A stretch of 64,000 nucleotides of DNA. Origin: Prevotella sp. Lineage in GTDB: Bacteria; Bacteroidota; Bacteroidia; Bacteroidales; Bacteroidaceae. Below, piece after piece: positions 26,275 through 35,032 of this stretch. Location: positions 31,434 to 95,433 of the forward strand of contig JAFUAY010000032.1 in assembly GCA_017460515.1 (NCBI GenBank). The letters run 5' to 3'. How positions within the stretch are numbered: position 1 is the stretch's first letter; the number at the start of each line of letters is the position of its first letter. The notes under the pieces are model-generated. The model did not search any database. It was given only the letters and a program-made list of their open reading frames with translations, and was not told the origin of the DNA. A program made the translations under genes and the position numbers.

Positions 26275-26946
26275 TTAGCAGTCCTTGGCTGGGATAGCCG
26301 TGGTTTTTATGAATAAGGTATCATTCTCTGATTGAATCTGTATCCACTCAAAGTTGTTCATCATCTCTACAACCTTCTCGAGTGTGTACTCAGGCTTCCA
26401 GCGGTAGAACAGACGCAGACGGGGCGCATCTTCGTTCTGATAAACCACTTTAACGTTGTAGCGATTGGATACATCCTGGAATATCTCGCCTAATGGCACG
26501 TTATCGTAAAGCTTTGGCTCTGTTGATATCGTATCAGTCTCTGCCGTTTGATGGCGAGTGGTTGAAATACGCGTCTTCTGTGCAGGGGATTGCAAATCAG
26601 CAGCACCACTGTTTACACCAACGTGACGAGATATGTGGATAGCTGCCAAAGTTATGCCAGAAAGCATGAGGACACCAATAAACACAGCAGCGATTTTGCG
26701 AAGTGAAGACTGAATAGTGATATGTGACGAATGAGGCTGTACAGGAGAAAGGCGTTGCCATTCTACATCAATCATCTCGTCGGTGATATCATTTTCGGCA
26801 TGGGTTGCATTGATGGCACTCTGTGTTTTCGACATCAGCGTGTAGAGCTCACGACATTCTTTGTCGGCAAGTATTTCCTGCCACTCTTCATCCGTGTAGA
26901 GCTGAGGTTGCTCCATCATCTGGAAAAATAGATTGGTCTTGTTCAT
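26275..26946 (-). CDS. Short FecR-type anti-sigma factor with DUF4974
   Basis: The 223-residue protein has an acidic cytoplasmic N-terminus (to about 80), one transmembrane helix (IAAVFIGVLMLSGITLAAIHI) and a C-terminal DUF4974-like domain (KLYDNVPLGEIFQDVSNRYNVKVVYQ to TLEKVVEMMNNFEW). The middle FecR beta-domain of usual 320-residue homologues is missing, leaving a linker. It should hold the sigma factor inactive until the receptor's STN domain signals. It overlaps the sigma gene by ATGA and precedes the receptor by 15 bases. Confidence 0.85.
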   Translation of the reverse strand: MNKTNLFFQMMEQPQLYTDEEWQEILADKECRELYTLMSKTQSAINATHAENDITDEMIDVEWQRLSPVQPHSSHITIQSSLRKIAAVFIGVLMLSGITLAAIHISRHVGVNSGAADLQSPAQKTRISTTRHQTAETDTISTEPKLYDNVPLGEIFQDVSNRYNVKVVYQNEDAPRLRLFYRWKPEYTLEKVVEMMNNFEWIQIQSENDTLFIKTTAIPAKDC

Positions 26947-27443
26947 ACGCTCATTAGTTTCTTTAGTTGTGTACGTAATTGATCAAGCGCACGGCGCAGA
27001 TGCTTATAGACAGTGGTTTCGCTAACACCTTGGTGCTGGGCAATCTCCTTAAAGGTTACTCCATCGCGATAGTGCTGGATGATGATGTCCTGGTAGACGG
27101 GCGGATCGAGTTGAGCAATGCCTTTTTGCAAGGCTTTCAGCTCTTCATCGAGTTGTTTCGCTGGTAGGATAGTAGTGTCGATGTCAAGAATATAGAGATG
27201 TTCCACACGTTCTTGAATTTTTCGGCTACGTATCACGTTCAAGCATCGATTTTGTACGCATGTAAGCAGATAATGCTCGGCTGTTTCTTCCCGGAGATCT
27301 TTTGGATCATCGAGTAGACGGGCGAAGATGTCGTGCACTACATCCTTGCTCTCTGCATCGTCGTGAAGAAGTATGGTGGCCTGCCGATACATCTGACGGT
27401 AATGCTGGCGAAACAGCTGTTCGAGTTTTCTTTGATCTGTCAT
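26943..27443 (-). CDS. ECF sigma factor
   Basis: The 166-residue protein has region 2 (LEQLFRQHYRQMYRQATILLHDDAESKDVVHDIFARLL) and region 4 (LDPPVYQDIIIQHYRDGVTFKEIAQHQGVSETTVYKHLRRALDQLR), typical of the Bacteroidetes ECF type paired with FecR anti-sigma factors. The start was placed at MTDQRKLEQLF (27443); an ATG 15 bases upstream adds only MYYKC. It begins the sigma/anti-sigma/receptor operon. Confidence 0.9.
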   Translation of the reverse strand: MTDQRKLEQLFRQHYRQMYRQATILLHDDAESKDVVHDIFARLLDDPKDLREETAEHYLLTCVQNRCLNVIRSRKIQERVEHLYILDIDTTILPAKQLDEELKALQKGIAQLDPPVYQDIIIQHYRDGVTFKEIAQHQGVSETTVYKHLRRALDQLRTQLKKLMSV

Positions 27444-27552
27444 ACACTTATAATACACACGAAAACCGATTTACTAAACCCCTAAAGGCATTTTTTTTGC
27501 TAAGTTATTAATTTGACATTAGTACGGGCTGTCGTAGTCCTTGTTACGGCGA

Positions 27553-27560
27553 CAAAGATA
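27553..27560 (-). promoter_or_regulatory. -7 box of the ECF sigma operon
   Basis: TATCTTTG on the minus strand, giving a leader of about 105 bases before ATG 27443. Confidence 0.45.
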
Positions 27561-27759
27561 CATTTTTCAGGCAAATATCGTGCGGTTGTGGCGTAAATTA
27601 TACGAAAAGCAGGAGAAGATGCGCCGTTTTTGCTATCTTCGCCCGTCATAAGATTACTATTTCAGCTCAAAACGTGGTGTCGCAGCGAATCAGCATGTCG
27701 TAACGCCCACGGGCCGTAGGACAGACAGCGAGTCAAGCGAGCGGGTTTTGGCAAAAAAA

Positions 27760-27791
27760 TTTGCGCCGCTCAGATATTCTTAGTATCTTTG
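27760..27791 (+). promoter_or_regulatory. Promoter of the Rid-family gene
   Basis: TTTG (27760-27763), a 20-base spacer, TATCTTTG (27784-27791). It rules out an in-frame ATG at 27789 and supports ATG 27816. Confidence 0.65.
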
Positions 27792-27815
27792 CCCGCAATT
27801 TGGAAAAAGAAGCAA

Positions 27816-28925
27816 ATGAATAAAACATTGGACTTGAATCATGCACGCGTCGAGATCTTTGGATTTGAAGGCGGAGGCGACGTGAATGAATATCATGTGA
27901 TGATACACGCTGAAGGGCGTCAGCGCACCTTCCAACAGCAGATGGATGCCGTGCTCGACGCGTTCCACCATATCCTGAACGATGAACTGAAGGGGGCAAC
28001 GGCTGTCTTCAAGCGATACTTCCTGAGCGATGCGGCTAACCAGGCCGACGATGTGCTGATGGCTGACACGAGCGACTGTGCCAAGAGCATCATCGAACAG
28101 GCACCTCTCGACGGGTCGAAGATTGGACTGTGGGCATACCTTATGACGGGTGTCAGCACACAACTGCTGCCCAGCGGACTCTACGAGGTGCGTCAGGCTG
28201 GCTACCGCCACCTCTGGAACGGTAGTGCACACAACACCGCAACAAACTCGGAATACCAGACACGACTGCTCTTCAACGAGTATATCATGCAATTGACGCA
28301 GGAGGGATGCACACTGAAAGACAACTGCATACGCACCTGGCTCTTCGTCAACGATGTAGACGTGAACTACGGAGGCGTAGTGAGAGCGCGCAACCAGGTG
28401 TTCTTCACCCAGGGACTGACGGAACAGACGCACTTCATTGCCTCAACAGGCATCGGAGGCAGACAGCAGGACCCACAGGTAATGACACAGATGGACAACT
28501 ACGCCATCGACGGCATACAGCCCGAACAGGTGCACTACCTCTACGCCCCTACCCACCTGAACCGCACCAGCGATTATGGCGTCAGCTTTGAGCGAGGCAC
28601 ATATGTTGACTTTGATGACCGCAGGCTGGTGATGATCTCAGGCACCGCCAGCATCAACAACAAGGGACAGATAGAGCACCCGAAGGATGTGGTGAAACAG
28701 GCCCATCGGATGTGGGAGAACGTAGCGGCGCTGCTCAGTGAGGCAGACTGCAGCTACGAGGATGTGGGTATCATGATTGTATACCTGCGCGATGTGGCTG
28801 ACTATGAAACGGTCAGCGAACTCTACAAGAACCGTTTCCCCGGTAAGCCCTATATTATCGTTCATGCTCCTGTCTGCCGCGCCGGCTGGCTCATCGAGAT
28901 GGAATGTATGGCTATCAGGAAATAG
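27816..28925 (+). CDS. Two-domain Rid (YjgF/FkbO-like) family protein
   Basis: The 369-residue protein has a C-terminal RidA-type fold (about 265-369: MISGTASINNKGQIEHPKDVVKQAHRMWENV to APVCRAGWLIEMECMAI). The N-terminal half contains FLSDAANQADD and RTWLFVNDVDVNYGG, resembling the chorismatase FkbO/Hyg5 layout in which two YjgF-like domains pack together. Function could be an imine deaminase or a chorismatase-like hydrolase; I cannot decide. Start chosen at 27816 from the promoter. Its 3' end overlaps the convergent sigma-factor gene by 11 bases. Confidence 0.7.
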   Translation: MNKTLDLNHARVEIFGFEGGGDVNEYHVMIHAEGRQRTFQQQMDAVLDAFHHILNDELKGATAVFKRYFLSDAANQADDVLMADTSDCAKSIIEQAPLDGSKIGLWAYLMTGVSTQLLPSGLYEVRQAGYRHLWNGSAHNTATNSEYQTRLLFNEYIMQLTQEGCTLKDNCIRTWLFVNDVDVNYGGVVRARNQVFFTQGLTEQTHFIASTGIGGRQQDPQVMTQMDNYAIDGIQPEQVHYLYAPTHLNRTSDYGVSFERGTYVDFDDRRLVMISGTASINNKGQIEHPKDVVKQAHRMWENVAALLSEADCSYEDVGIMIVYLRDVADYETVSELYKNRFPGKPYIIVHAPVCRAGWLIEMECMAIRK

Positions 28926-29601
28926 CTGCCAGTCGCTGCTTGTAGGCTTTTTTCAGGCGGCGAAGGGCTCTGTTACGGATCTGACGGACGCGTTCGCGCT
29001 TCAGTTGCATATCTTCAGCTATCTCAGCCATCGTGAGATGATCCTGTTCGATGCCGAAATAGGCGGTAATCACCTTGAGCTCACGCACATCGAGTGAACG
29101 CAAGGCGTACTCCACAGCTGCTGCAACGGAAGAGTTGTACACACGGGAATCAGCCAAGGGGGAATTGGCATCTGCAAGGACAGACAACAGACTCATATTG
29201 GCACGACCACCCAACGGGGCATCGACAGAACGCGACTGTCCGTCACGGGCGTTCTCAACACGCTGCTCGGCAGTCTCCAGTTTCAGGGCTTTCTCAATCT
29301 GCTGGCGCACGAAGACTACAGCATAGTTGACAAAGCGCAAACCACGACTTCCATCAAATTTCGATGCTGCTTTCATCAGTCCGATGTTTCCCTCACTGAC
29401 CAGATCATCCATCGACAAGCCCTTGCCCTGATACTGACGGGCAATGGCAACGACAAAGCGCAGATTGGCCTCAATGAGTTTATTGAGTGCCCGCTCGTCG
29501 CCAGCCTGTATACGTGAAGAGAGGCGGCACTCCTCTTCTGCAGTGAGAAGAGAAGTGCGACCAATCTCGTCTAAATAGATATTTAATGCGTTATCAATCA
29601 T
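28915..29601 (-). CDS. RpoD-like sigma-70 factor lacking most of region 3
   Basis: The 228-residue protein has region 1.2 (NALNIYLDEIGRTSLLTAEEE), region 2 (ANLRFVVAIARQYQGKGLSMDDLVSEGNIGLMKAASKFD) and region 4 (MAEIAEDMQLKRERVRQIRNRALRRLKKAY). The usual Bacteroidetes primary factor is about 287 residues; here about 50 residues of region 3 are replaced by a short linker (KLETAEQRVENARDGQSR). The melting element, normally YAVWWIRQ, reads YAVVFVRQ. It is thus an alternative group-2-like factor. It is followed in the minus direction by nothing but the convergent Rid-family gene. Confidence 0.85.
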   Translation of the reverse strand: MIDNALNIYLDEIGRTSLLTAEEECRLSSRIQAGDERALNKLIEANLRFVVAIARQYQGKGLSMDDLVSEGNIGLMKAASKFDGSRGLRFVNYAVVFVRQQIEKALKLETAEQRVENARDGQSRSVDAPLGGRANMSLLSVLADANSPLADSRVYNSSVAAAVEYALRSLDVRELKVITAYFGIEQDHLTMAEIAEDMQLKRERVRQIRNRALRRLKKAYKQRLAAIS

Positions 29602-29628
29602 GATTGAAGGAGTAAAGGGGTGAAGGAG

Positions 29629-31137
29629 TTAGCAGACCTTCTCCAGTCGCTTCATGATGGTAAACATGAAGAGAGCTGCCAGCACACACAGACAGGCAAA
29701 AACAGCCCATACCGTCCAGAGAGGCAGGTCGCCCCAGAGGATGCCACCCACCATCACCAGCTGATTGCCAATGGCGGTAGACACAAACCATCCACCCATG
29801 CAGGCGCCTTTGTACTTGGGAGGTGCCACCTTCGACACGAATGAGATGCCCATCGGAGAGAGCAACAGCTCGCCAAACGTGAGGACGAGATAGGTAGAGA
29901 TGAGCCAGTAGGACGACACGCGGGGAGCTGCCTCACCCAGCGCAGCCTGCTCGTTGGGAGAAGGAAGGGTAAAAGATGCATAGAGCATCAGACAGAAGGC
30001 TACAGCTGCCACAATCATACCATAGGCAATCTTACGGGGTGCCTTCGGTTCCTTGTTGCGAGCTGCCAACCAACCAAAGATGGCCAGCGAGACAGGGGTC
30101 AAGGCTACGACATAGAAGGGATTGAACTGCTGGAAGATAGGAGCTTTCACCTCAACAGCGCCATCCAGTACACCGTAGTTATAACCCAGGAAAGCAAGGG
30201 CGGCAACAATCACCAGAGCAGCAATACCCTTGCTCTGGGCGGTCTTGCCCTGGAAGAGTGAGAACGAGGCATACACCATAAATATAATAGCCACGAGATT
30301 CCACACGTTGAAAGCCATCGCCTTCAGACCCTCAGCACTGGTCTCGTTGTACTCGTTGGCGAAATAGGTCAGCGAGAGACCGTTCTGATGGAACGACATC
30401 CAGAAGAAGGCTACTACGGCAAACACAAGGCCAAGGGCAATGAGGCGTTCTTTGGTCTGAGCAGGCGTCAGGTCGTCAACGACAGCAGCATCGCCAGCCT
30501 TCTTCTTGCCACCCTCCACATGACGGAAGGTGCTGCGGGAAGCATAGTAGATGGCGATAGAAAGGATAAGCGACGCACAGGCCACAGCAAAAGCAAAGTG
30601 GTAGGAGTCGTTCTCGCTGACACCCATAGACTGTCCCCACTCCATGATGCGGATGGCGGCAGTAGGTGCAAACAATGCACCGATATTGATAGCCATATAG
30701 AAAATGGAGAAGCCTGCGTCGCGCTTGTCGGCATACTGAGGATCATTGTAGAGATCGCCCACCATCACCTGCAGGTTGCCCTTGAACAGGCCCGTACCAA
30801 AGCCAATTGAGATCAGGGCTGCAAGCATCACCATGAGGGCGAAAGAATCACCGCCCAGGGGCACTGACAGCAACAGGTAGCCAGCAAACATAATAAGGAT
30901 ACCCGTGGTGACCATCTTGCCGAATCCGAACTTATCGGCCATGAATCCGCCTATCAGGGGGAAGAAATACACAAACATCAGGAACGAACTGTAGATGATA
31001 CCGGCTGTACCAGGATCGAGTCCGTAGTTTGCTCTTAAAAACAGGGCGAAGACGGCCAGCATCGTGTAGTAGCCGAAGCGTTCGCCGGTATTGGCAAGTG
31101 CCAACGCATAAAGACCTTTCGGTTGTCCTTCGAACAT
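29629..31137 (-). CDS. POT/PTR2-family proton-coupled peptide transporter
   Basis: The 502-residue inner-membrane protein has at least twelve hydrophobic helices. The signature is GERFGYYTMLAVFALFLRANYG near the N-terminus (ExxERFxYY-type motif) and GGFMADKFGFGKM (MFS loop 2-3). POT proteins import di- and tripeptides with protons. It follows the PorT-like gene by 21 bases, so it is probably the third gene of an operon starting at 33100. CTCCTTCA repeats overlap the bases just after its stop. Confidence 0.88.
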   Translation of the reverse strand: MFEGQPKGLYALALANTGERFGYYTMLAVFALFLRANYGLDPGTAGIIYSSFLMFVYFFPLIGGFMADKFGFGKMVTTGILIMFAGYLLLSVPLGGDSFALMVMLAALISIGFGTGLFKGNLQVMVGDLYNDPQYADKRDAGFSIFYMAINIGALFAPTAAIRIMEWGQSMGVSENDSYHFAFAVACASLILSIAIYYASRSTFRHVEGGKKKAGDAAVVDDLTPAQTKERLIALGLVFAVVAFFWMSFHQNGLSLTYFANEYNETSAEGLKAMAFNVWNLVAIIFMVYASFSLFQGKTAQSKGIAALVIVAALAFLGYNYGVLDGAVEVKAPIFQQFNPFYVVALTPVSLAIFGWLAARNKEPKAPRKIAYGMIVAAVAFCLMLYASFTLPSPNEQAALGEAAPRVSSYWLISTYLVLTFGELLLSPMGISFVSKVAPPKYKGACMGGWFVSTAIGNQLVMVGGILWGDLPLWTVWAVFACLCVLAALFMFTIMKRLEKVC

Positions 31138-31158
31138 TTTCTTTAAGTTTTTAGGTTA

Positions 31159-31911
31159 TTATTTAATTTTCGGGTTGTCTGTTTTCTGTAAATCGAAGAG
31201 ATAGGTCAGCTTCACAACAATATTAGTCAGGTTGGAACGACCAAAATAGTCGCGCTTCGAGTTACGGTAGAGATCGCCCAGACCGTAGTAATAACGGGCT
31301 TCAAGCATGAAATGGCCCACCTTCCGGTGAGAGAACTCCAGTCCTGCGCCTGCAGAGATACCATAGTCCACCTTGCGCTCAACAGACATCGTGTCCTGAG
31401 CCACAATCTTGGAGGTGCGCTGTGCGGAATTGCGCTGAGAGAACTCAAAGTTCGACTTAGTCTTCTCGCCCAGATAGAAACCAACCTGCGGACCTGCCTG
31501 CACGAAGAACTGAAGACCACGTCGTTCACGTCCCCACCCCATGCGGGCAAAAACGGGAATCTGCAGATAATAGATAGAACGCTCATACTTCTCAGGACGA
31601 CCTGTAACACTGTTGATAACGGGCTGGTCATCGGGGGTGAGCAAATCTTCCTTCCACCCCACCCTCGCGAGGTTGAGCTCAGCAGATACCGCACAGATAC
31701 TATTGAAATATTTCTCACAGGTGTAACGGGCTGCCAGACCAGCCATCAGACCATCGTACATTTTCTGAGGCACTTCAGGCATAAACCCCACGTTGCTCAG
31801 CAGATAGCCCACGCCACCGCCTACGGCAAAGTCATTACGATACTCGCCAACCTGAGCACGGGCAGCGCTTAGCGACAGCATGAGACTAAGGAGTACTAAA
31901 ACGATACGCAT
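31159..31911 (-). CDS. PorT-family outer-membrane beta-barrel protein
   Basis: The 250-residue protein starts at ATG 31911 with a signal peptide (MRIVLVLLSLMLSLSAARAQ). Alternating hydrophobic strands (FAVGGGVGYLLSNVGFMPEV, YYLQIPVFARMGW, LQFFVQAGPQVGFYLG) match the outer membrane protein beta-barrel (PorT-like) domain. The role is unknown; neighbours suggest a peptide or envelope function. An in-frame ATG at 31953 would overlap the upstream gene and add a non-signal N-terminus. Confidence 0.8.
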   Translation of the reverse strand: MRIVLVLLSLMLSLSAARAQVGEYRNDFAVGGGVGYLLSNVGFMPEVPQKMYDGLMAGLAARYTCEKYFNSICAVSAELNLARVGWKEDLLTPDDQPVINSVTGRPEKYERSIYYLQIPVFARMGWGRERRGLQFFVQAGPQVGFYLGEKTKSNFEFSQRNSAQRTSKIVAQDTMSVERKVDYGISAGAGLEFSHRKVGHFMLEARYYYGLGDLYRNSKRDYFGRSNLTNIVVKLTYLFDLQKTDNPKIK

Positions 31912-31933
31912 CACTTCTTTCCTGTAGAAGACA

Positions 31934-33100
31934 TTAGTAATTGACTGATTCAATTTTGTGGTCGGGCATGTAGTGGATGAACATAAAGGCTTTGTTCATC
32001 ATGCCACCATTGCCAATGCGTTCGAACTTCAGCGGCGTCTGAACAGGAGTGATATCCAGGCTACCAGGAATGCCATCGAAGCTCTTACCGTACTTATGCA
32101 GTCCACGCAGGAAGAAATAGGCATGATCGAAGCCTGTCAGGGCGAAACGAGGCAGTGACTGCATCATGTCCTGATGAAAGTTCCAGCGGTACTTCAACTG
32201 CAAGCGCTCGGTAGCTGCTGACAGCACGTTGGTATAGAAAGTGGTGGGGATATACACATTGTAACGGTAGAAATTGTCCAGTTGATAAGCTGCATACATC
32301 AGCCAGTCGGTATAGCCGAACATCGCAATATGGACATCGGGATTATTGGAGGCTACATCGCTCAGGCGACCAAAGGCAGACAACAGCTGGGGAGAACGCT
32401 GGCTGTTCAGCACCACGATATTCTTCTTGTTGGAATCGAAGGCACGACGAAAATCCTCATCGCTCGACGCCTTCAGACTAGTAATATTATAGCTGATGCC
32501 ACGTTGGTCGAGCGCACGACGCAACTGTGACGTAAACAGTGCCTTGGTACTCAGCGAATCGGAACAGTCGACGATGATGGGATGATAGTCTTTGAACCAC
32601 TCACAGAAACGACGTATGGTAGACTCGTTCTGATCATTGGGATTCTGATAGACCTGGAAGATGTTGCGGTTCTTATGAACATCAGGGGCATCTATCGAGA
32701 AGGGGATCACCATGCGGATATCGTGCTTTTCAACGAATTTCGACATTGCATGAACCTGCTTGGAATACAACGGACCGATCAGCAGATCGAGCTTGGCAGC
32801 ATTGGGATCATCCAGCAGTTTGCTAACATCACCATCCTCAGACAGGTTCCACGCAAAGACATCGGTAGAAACACCCAGTTTCTTCAGACTGTCGCACGCC
32901 ATCAGCACACCACGATAGTACTCCACCATACGGCGACCATCACCGTTATCATCGTGCAAGGGGAGCATCACACCCACACGGATAGCACGATTGCGCACAT
33001 CATCGACAGCAGCCGACTGAGCATAGCCAGAGACAATGACTGCCAAGAGCAGAAGGACTGCCGAGATACGGAACGAAAACTTGTAAAATATCCTTATCAT
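31934..33100 (-). CDS. Periplasmic binding-protein-fold (type 1) protein
   Basis: The 388-residue protein has a signal peptide (to SGYAQS) and a type-1 periplasmic-binding fold: RVGVMLPLHDDNGDGRRMVEYYRGVLMACDSL, LDLLIGPLYSKQVHAMSKF, VIPFSID. It resembles the ligand-binding half of branched-chain amino-acid binding proteins and of Bacteroidetes LysM/PBP hybrids, but I see no LysM repeat and no ABC transporter genes beside it. It is the first gene of a run with PorT-like and POT genes. Ligand unknown. Confidence 0.72.
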   Translation of the reverse strand: MIRIFYKFSFRISAVLLLLAVIVSGYAQSAAVDDVRNRAIRVGVMLPLHDDNGDGRRMVEYYRGVLMACDSLKKLGVSTDVFAWNLSEDGDVSKLLDDPNAAKLDLLIGPLYSKQVHAMSKFVEKHDIRMVIPFSIDAPDVHKNRNIFQVYQNPNDQNESTIRRFCEWFKDYHPIIVDCSDSLSTKALFTSQLRRALDQRGISYNITSLKASSDEDFRRAFDSNKKNIVVLNSQRSPQLLSAFGRLSDVASNNPDVHIAMFGYTDWLMYAAYQLDNFYRYNVYIPTTFYTNVLSAATERLQLKYRWNFHQDMMQSLPRFALTGFDHAYFFLRGLHKYGKSFDGIPGSLDITPVQTPLKFERIGNGGMMNKAFMFIHYMPDHKIESVNY

Positions 33101-33126
33101 AATGCTTGTGAGTTCGAATTTGAGTG

Positions 33127-33134
33127 CAAATTTA
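33127..33134 (-). promoter_or_regulatory. -7 box of the binding-protein/PorT/POT operon
   Basis: TAAATTTG on the minus strand, 26 bases before ATG 33100. Confidence 0.5.
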
Positions 33135-33177
33135 GGAAATAATCCCGAAATATAAGCGTTTTATGCAAACTTTTTAC

Positions 33178-33185
33178 TATCTTTG
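33178..33185 (+). promoter_or_regulatory. -7 box of ettA
   Basis: TATCTTTG, 35 bases before ATG 33221. Confidence 0.55.
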
Positions 33186-33220
33186 CGACAAATTTCAATT
33201 AACTCATCAATATCCCATCT

Positions 33221-34942
33221 ATGGCAACAGTAGACGACAAGAAAGTTATCTTCTCAATGGTCGGAGTGAGCAAGACCATTCAGCAGAACCAGAAGCAAGT
33301 GCTCAAAAACATTTACCTCAGTTTCTTCTATGGAGCAAAAATCGGCATCATCGGTCTGAACGGTGCCGGTAAGTCAACGCTTATGAAAATCATTGCAGGA
33401 CTGGACCAGCAGTATCAGGGCAACGTGGTATGGAGTCCAGGCTATTCCGTCGGCTACCTGCCACAGGACCCTCCACTTGACGAGACCAAGACGGTGAAGG
33501 AGAACGTGATGGAAGGCGTGCAACATGTATATGACGTGCTGAAGGAATACGACGAAATCAACGTGAAGTTTGGACTGCCCGAATATTACGAAGATCCCGA
33601 CAAGATGGACAAACTGATGCAGCGACAGGCTGAACTGCAGGACATCATCGATGCTACTGATGCGTGGAACATGGACTCGAAACTGGACCGTGCGATGGCA
33701 GCACTGCGTTGTCCGCCAGGCGACTGGAGCGTTGAGAACCTCTCAGGCGGTGAGCGACGCCGTGTGGCGCTATGCAGACTGCTGCTACAGAAGCCCGATG
33801 TGCTGCTGCTTGACGAGCCGACGAACCATCTGGATGCGGAATCTATCGACTGGCTGGAACAGCACTTGCAGCAATACGAAGGAACGGTCATTGCCGTAAC
33901 CCACGACCGCTACTTCCTGGACGATGTGGCAGAATGGATTCTGGAACTGGATCGAGGAGAGGGAATCCCTTGGAAGGGCAACTACTCATCGTGGCTGGAA
34001 CAGAAGAGTCAGCGACTGGCCCAGGAAGAGAAGGCTGCCTCAAAACGACGCAAGACACTGGAACGCGAGCTGGAATGGGTAAGGATGGCCCCGAAAGCGC
34101 GCCACGCCAAGGGTAAGGCACGTCTGAACAGCTACGAGACGATGCTGAACGAGGAACAGAAACAGAAGGAGGAGAAGCTGGAGATCTTCATCCCCAACGG
34201 TCCGCGTCTGGGCAATAAGGTCATCGAGGCAGAACATGTTGCAAAGGCTTATGGCGAGAAGACACTGTTCAGTGACCTGAACTTCGTACTGCCTCCTAAC
34301 GGCATCGTAGGCGTCATTGGTCCCAATGGTGCGGGTAAGACCACACTCTTCCGTCTGATCATGGGACTGGAACAGGCTGATGCAGGTTCATTCGCAGTGG
34401 GAGAAACAGTAAAACTATCCTACGTAGACCAGCAGCACAAGGATATTGACCCGAACAAGAGTGTCTACCAGGTGGTAAGCGGTGGCAACGAGACAATCCG
34501 CATGGGTGGCAAGGATGTCAACGTGAGGGCTTACCTGTCACGTTTCAACTTCAGCGGAACAGATCAGGAGAAGAAATGCGGTGTGCTGTCGGGTGGTGAG
34601 CGAAACCGCCTGCATCTCGCCATCGCATTGAAACAGGAAGGCAACGTACTTCTGCTTGACGAGCCAACCAACGATATCGACGTGAATACACTGCGTGCAC
34701 TGGAGGAAGGTCTGGAGGCTTTCGCAGGCTGTGCTGTAGTCATCAGTCACGACCGTTGGTTCCTGGATCGAATCTGCACACATATCCTGGCATTCGAAGG
34801 AGCTTCAGGCGAGAAGGACACGAATCCAGGGGATGTGTTCTACTTCGAAGGAAACTACTCTGAATACGAGGCAAACAAAGCAATGCGTCTGGGAATTGAG
34901 GAGCCCAAGCGTGCACGTTATCGTAAGCTGATGGAGGAATAA
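33221..34942 (+). CDS. ettA: Energy-dependent translational throttle protein (ABC-F)
   Basis: The 573-residue protein has two ABC domains and no membrane helix. First domain: IGLNGAGKST near 45, LSGGERRRVALCRLLL, LLLDEPTNHLDAESI. Second: IGPNGAGKTT near 367, LSGGERNRLHLAIAL, LLLDEPTNDID. The linker with SSWLEQKSQRLAQEEKAASKRRKTLERELEWVRM is the P-site tRNA-interaction motif. EttA gates the first peptide bond by ATP/ADP state at the ribosomal E site. The stop codon lies inside a 31-base-period direct repeat, followed by a terminator. Confidence 0.93.
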   Translation: MATVDDKKVIFSMVGVSKTIQQNQKQVLKNIYLSFFYGAKIGIIGLNGAGKSTLMKIIAGLDQQYQGNVVWSPGYSVGYLPQDPPLDETKTVKENVMEGVQHVYDVLKEYDEINVKFGLPEYYEDPDKMDKLMQRQAELQDIIDATDAWNMDSKLDRAMAALRCPPGDWSVENLSGGERRRVALCRLLLQKPDVLLLDEPTNHLDAESIDWLEQHLQQYEGTVIAVTHDRYFLDDVAEWILELDRGEGIPWKGNYSSWLEQKSQRLAQEEKAASKRRKTLERELEWVRMAPKARHAKGKARLNSYETMLNEEQKQKEEKLEIFIPNGPRLGNKVIEAEHVAKAYGEKTLFSDLNFVLPPNGIVGVIGPNGAGKTTLFRLIMGLEQADAGSFAVGETVKLSYVDQQHKDIDPNKSVYQVVSGGNETIRMGGKDVNVRAYLSRFNFSGTDQEKKCGVLSGGERNRLHLAIALKQEGNVLLLDEPTNDIDVNTLRALEEGLEAFAGCAVVISHDRWFLDRICTHILAFEGASGEKDTNPGDVFYFEGNYSEYEANKAMRLGIEEPKRARYRKLMEE

Positions 34943-34988
34943 GGACTCTGCGAAGTTTAAGAGCCAGGAATAAGGACTCTGCGAAGTT
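34935..34988 (+). repeat. Direct repeat (period 31) containing the ettA stop codon
   Basis: A 23-base sequence beginning AGGAATAAGGACTC occurs at 34935-34957 and 34966-34988 without mismatch. The TAA in the first copy is the ettA stop. Confidence 0.93.
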
Positions 34989-34995
34989 CGGAAAG

Positions 34996-35032
34996 AGCAG
35001 AAGGATTATAATGCTAATTCTTCTGCTTTTTT
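34996..35032 (+). terminator. Terminator of ettA
   Basis: AGCAGAAGGATTA / TAATTCTTCTGCT forms 13 pairs with one G-U and a six-base loop, followed by TTTTT. It overlaps the last codons of the convergent menE. Confidence 0.85.

Larger units (their letters stand above)
27444..27815. other. Intergenic region with two divergent promoters
   Basis: This 372-base stretch between the ECF sigma gene and the Rid-family gene holds promoter boxes for both. Between them (about 27570-27750) I see no supported gene, RNA or strong hairpin. Confidence 0.5.

Noticed and set aside
27780-28433. A 217-codon minus-strand frame
   Set aside because: Antisense to the Rid-family gene, which has a clear domain, promoter and start.
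32582-33142. A 186-codon plus-strand frame
   Set aside because: Antisense to the periplasmic-binding-fold gene; isoleucine/threonine/histidine-rich shadow.
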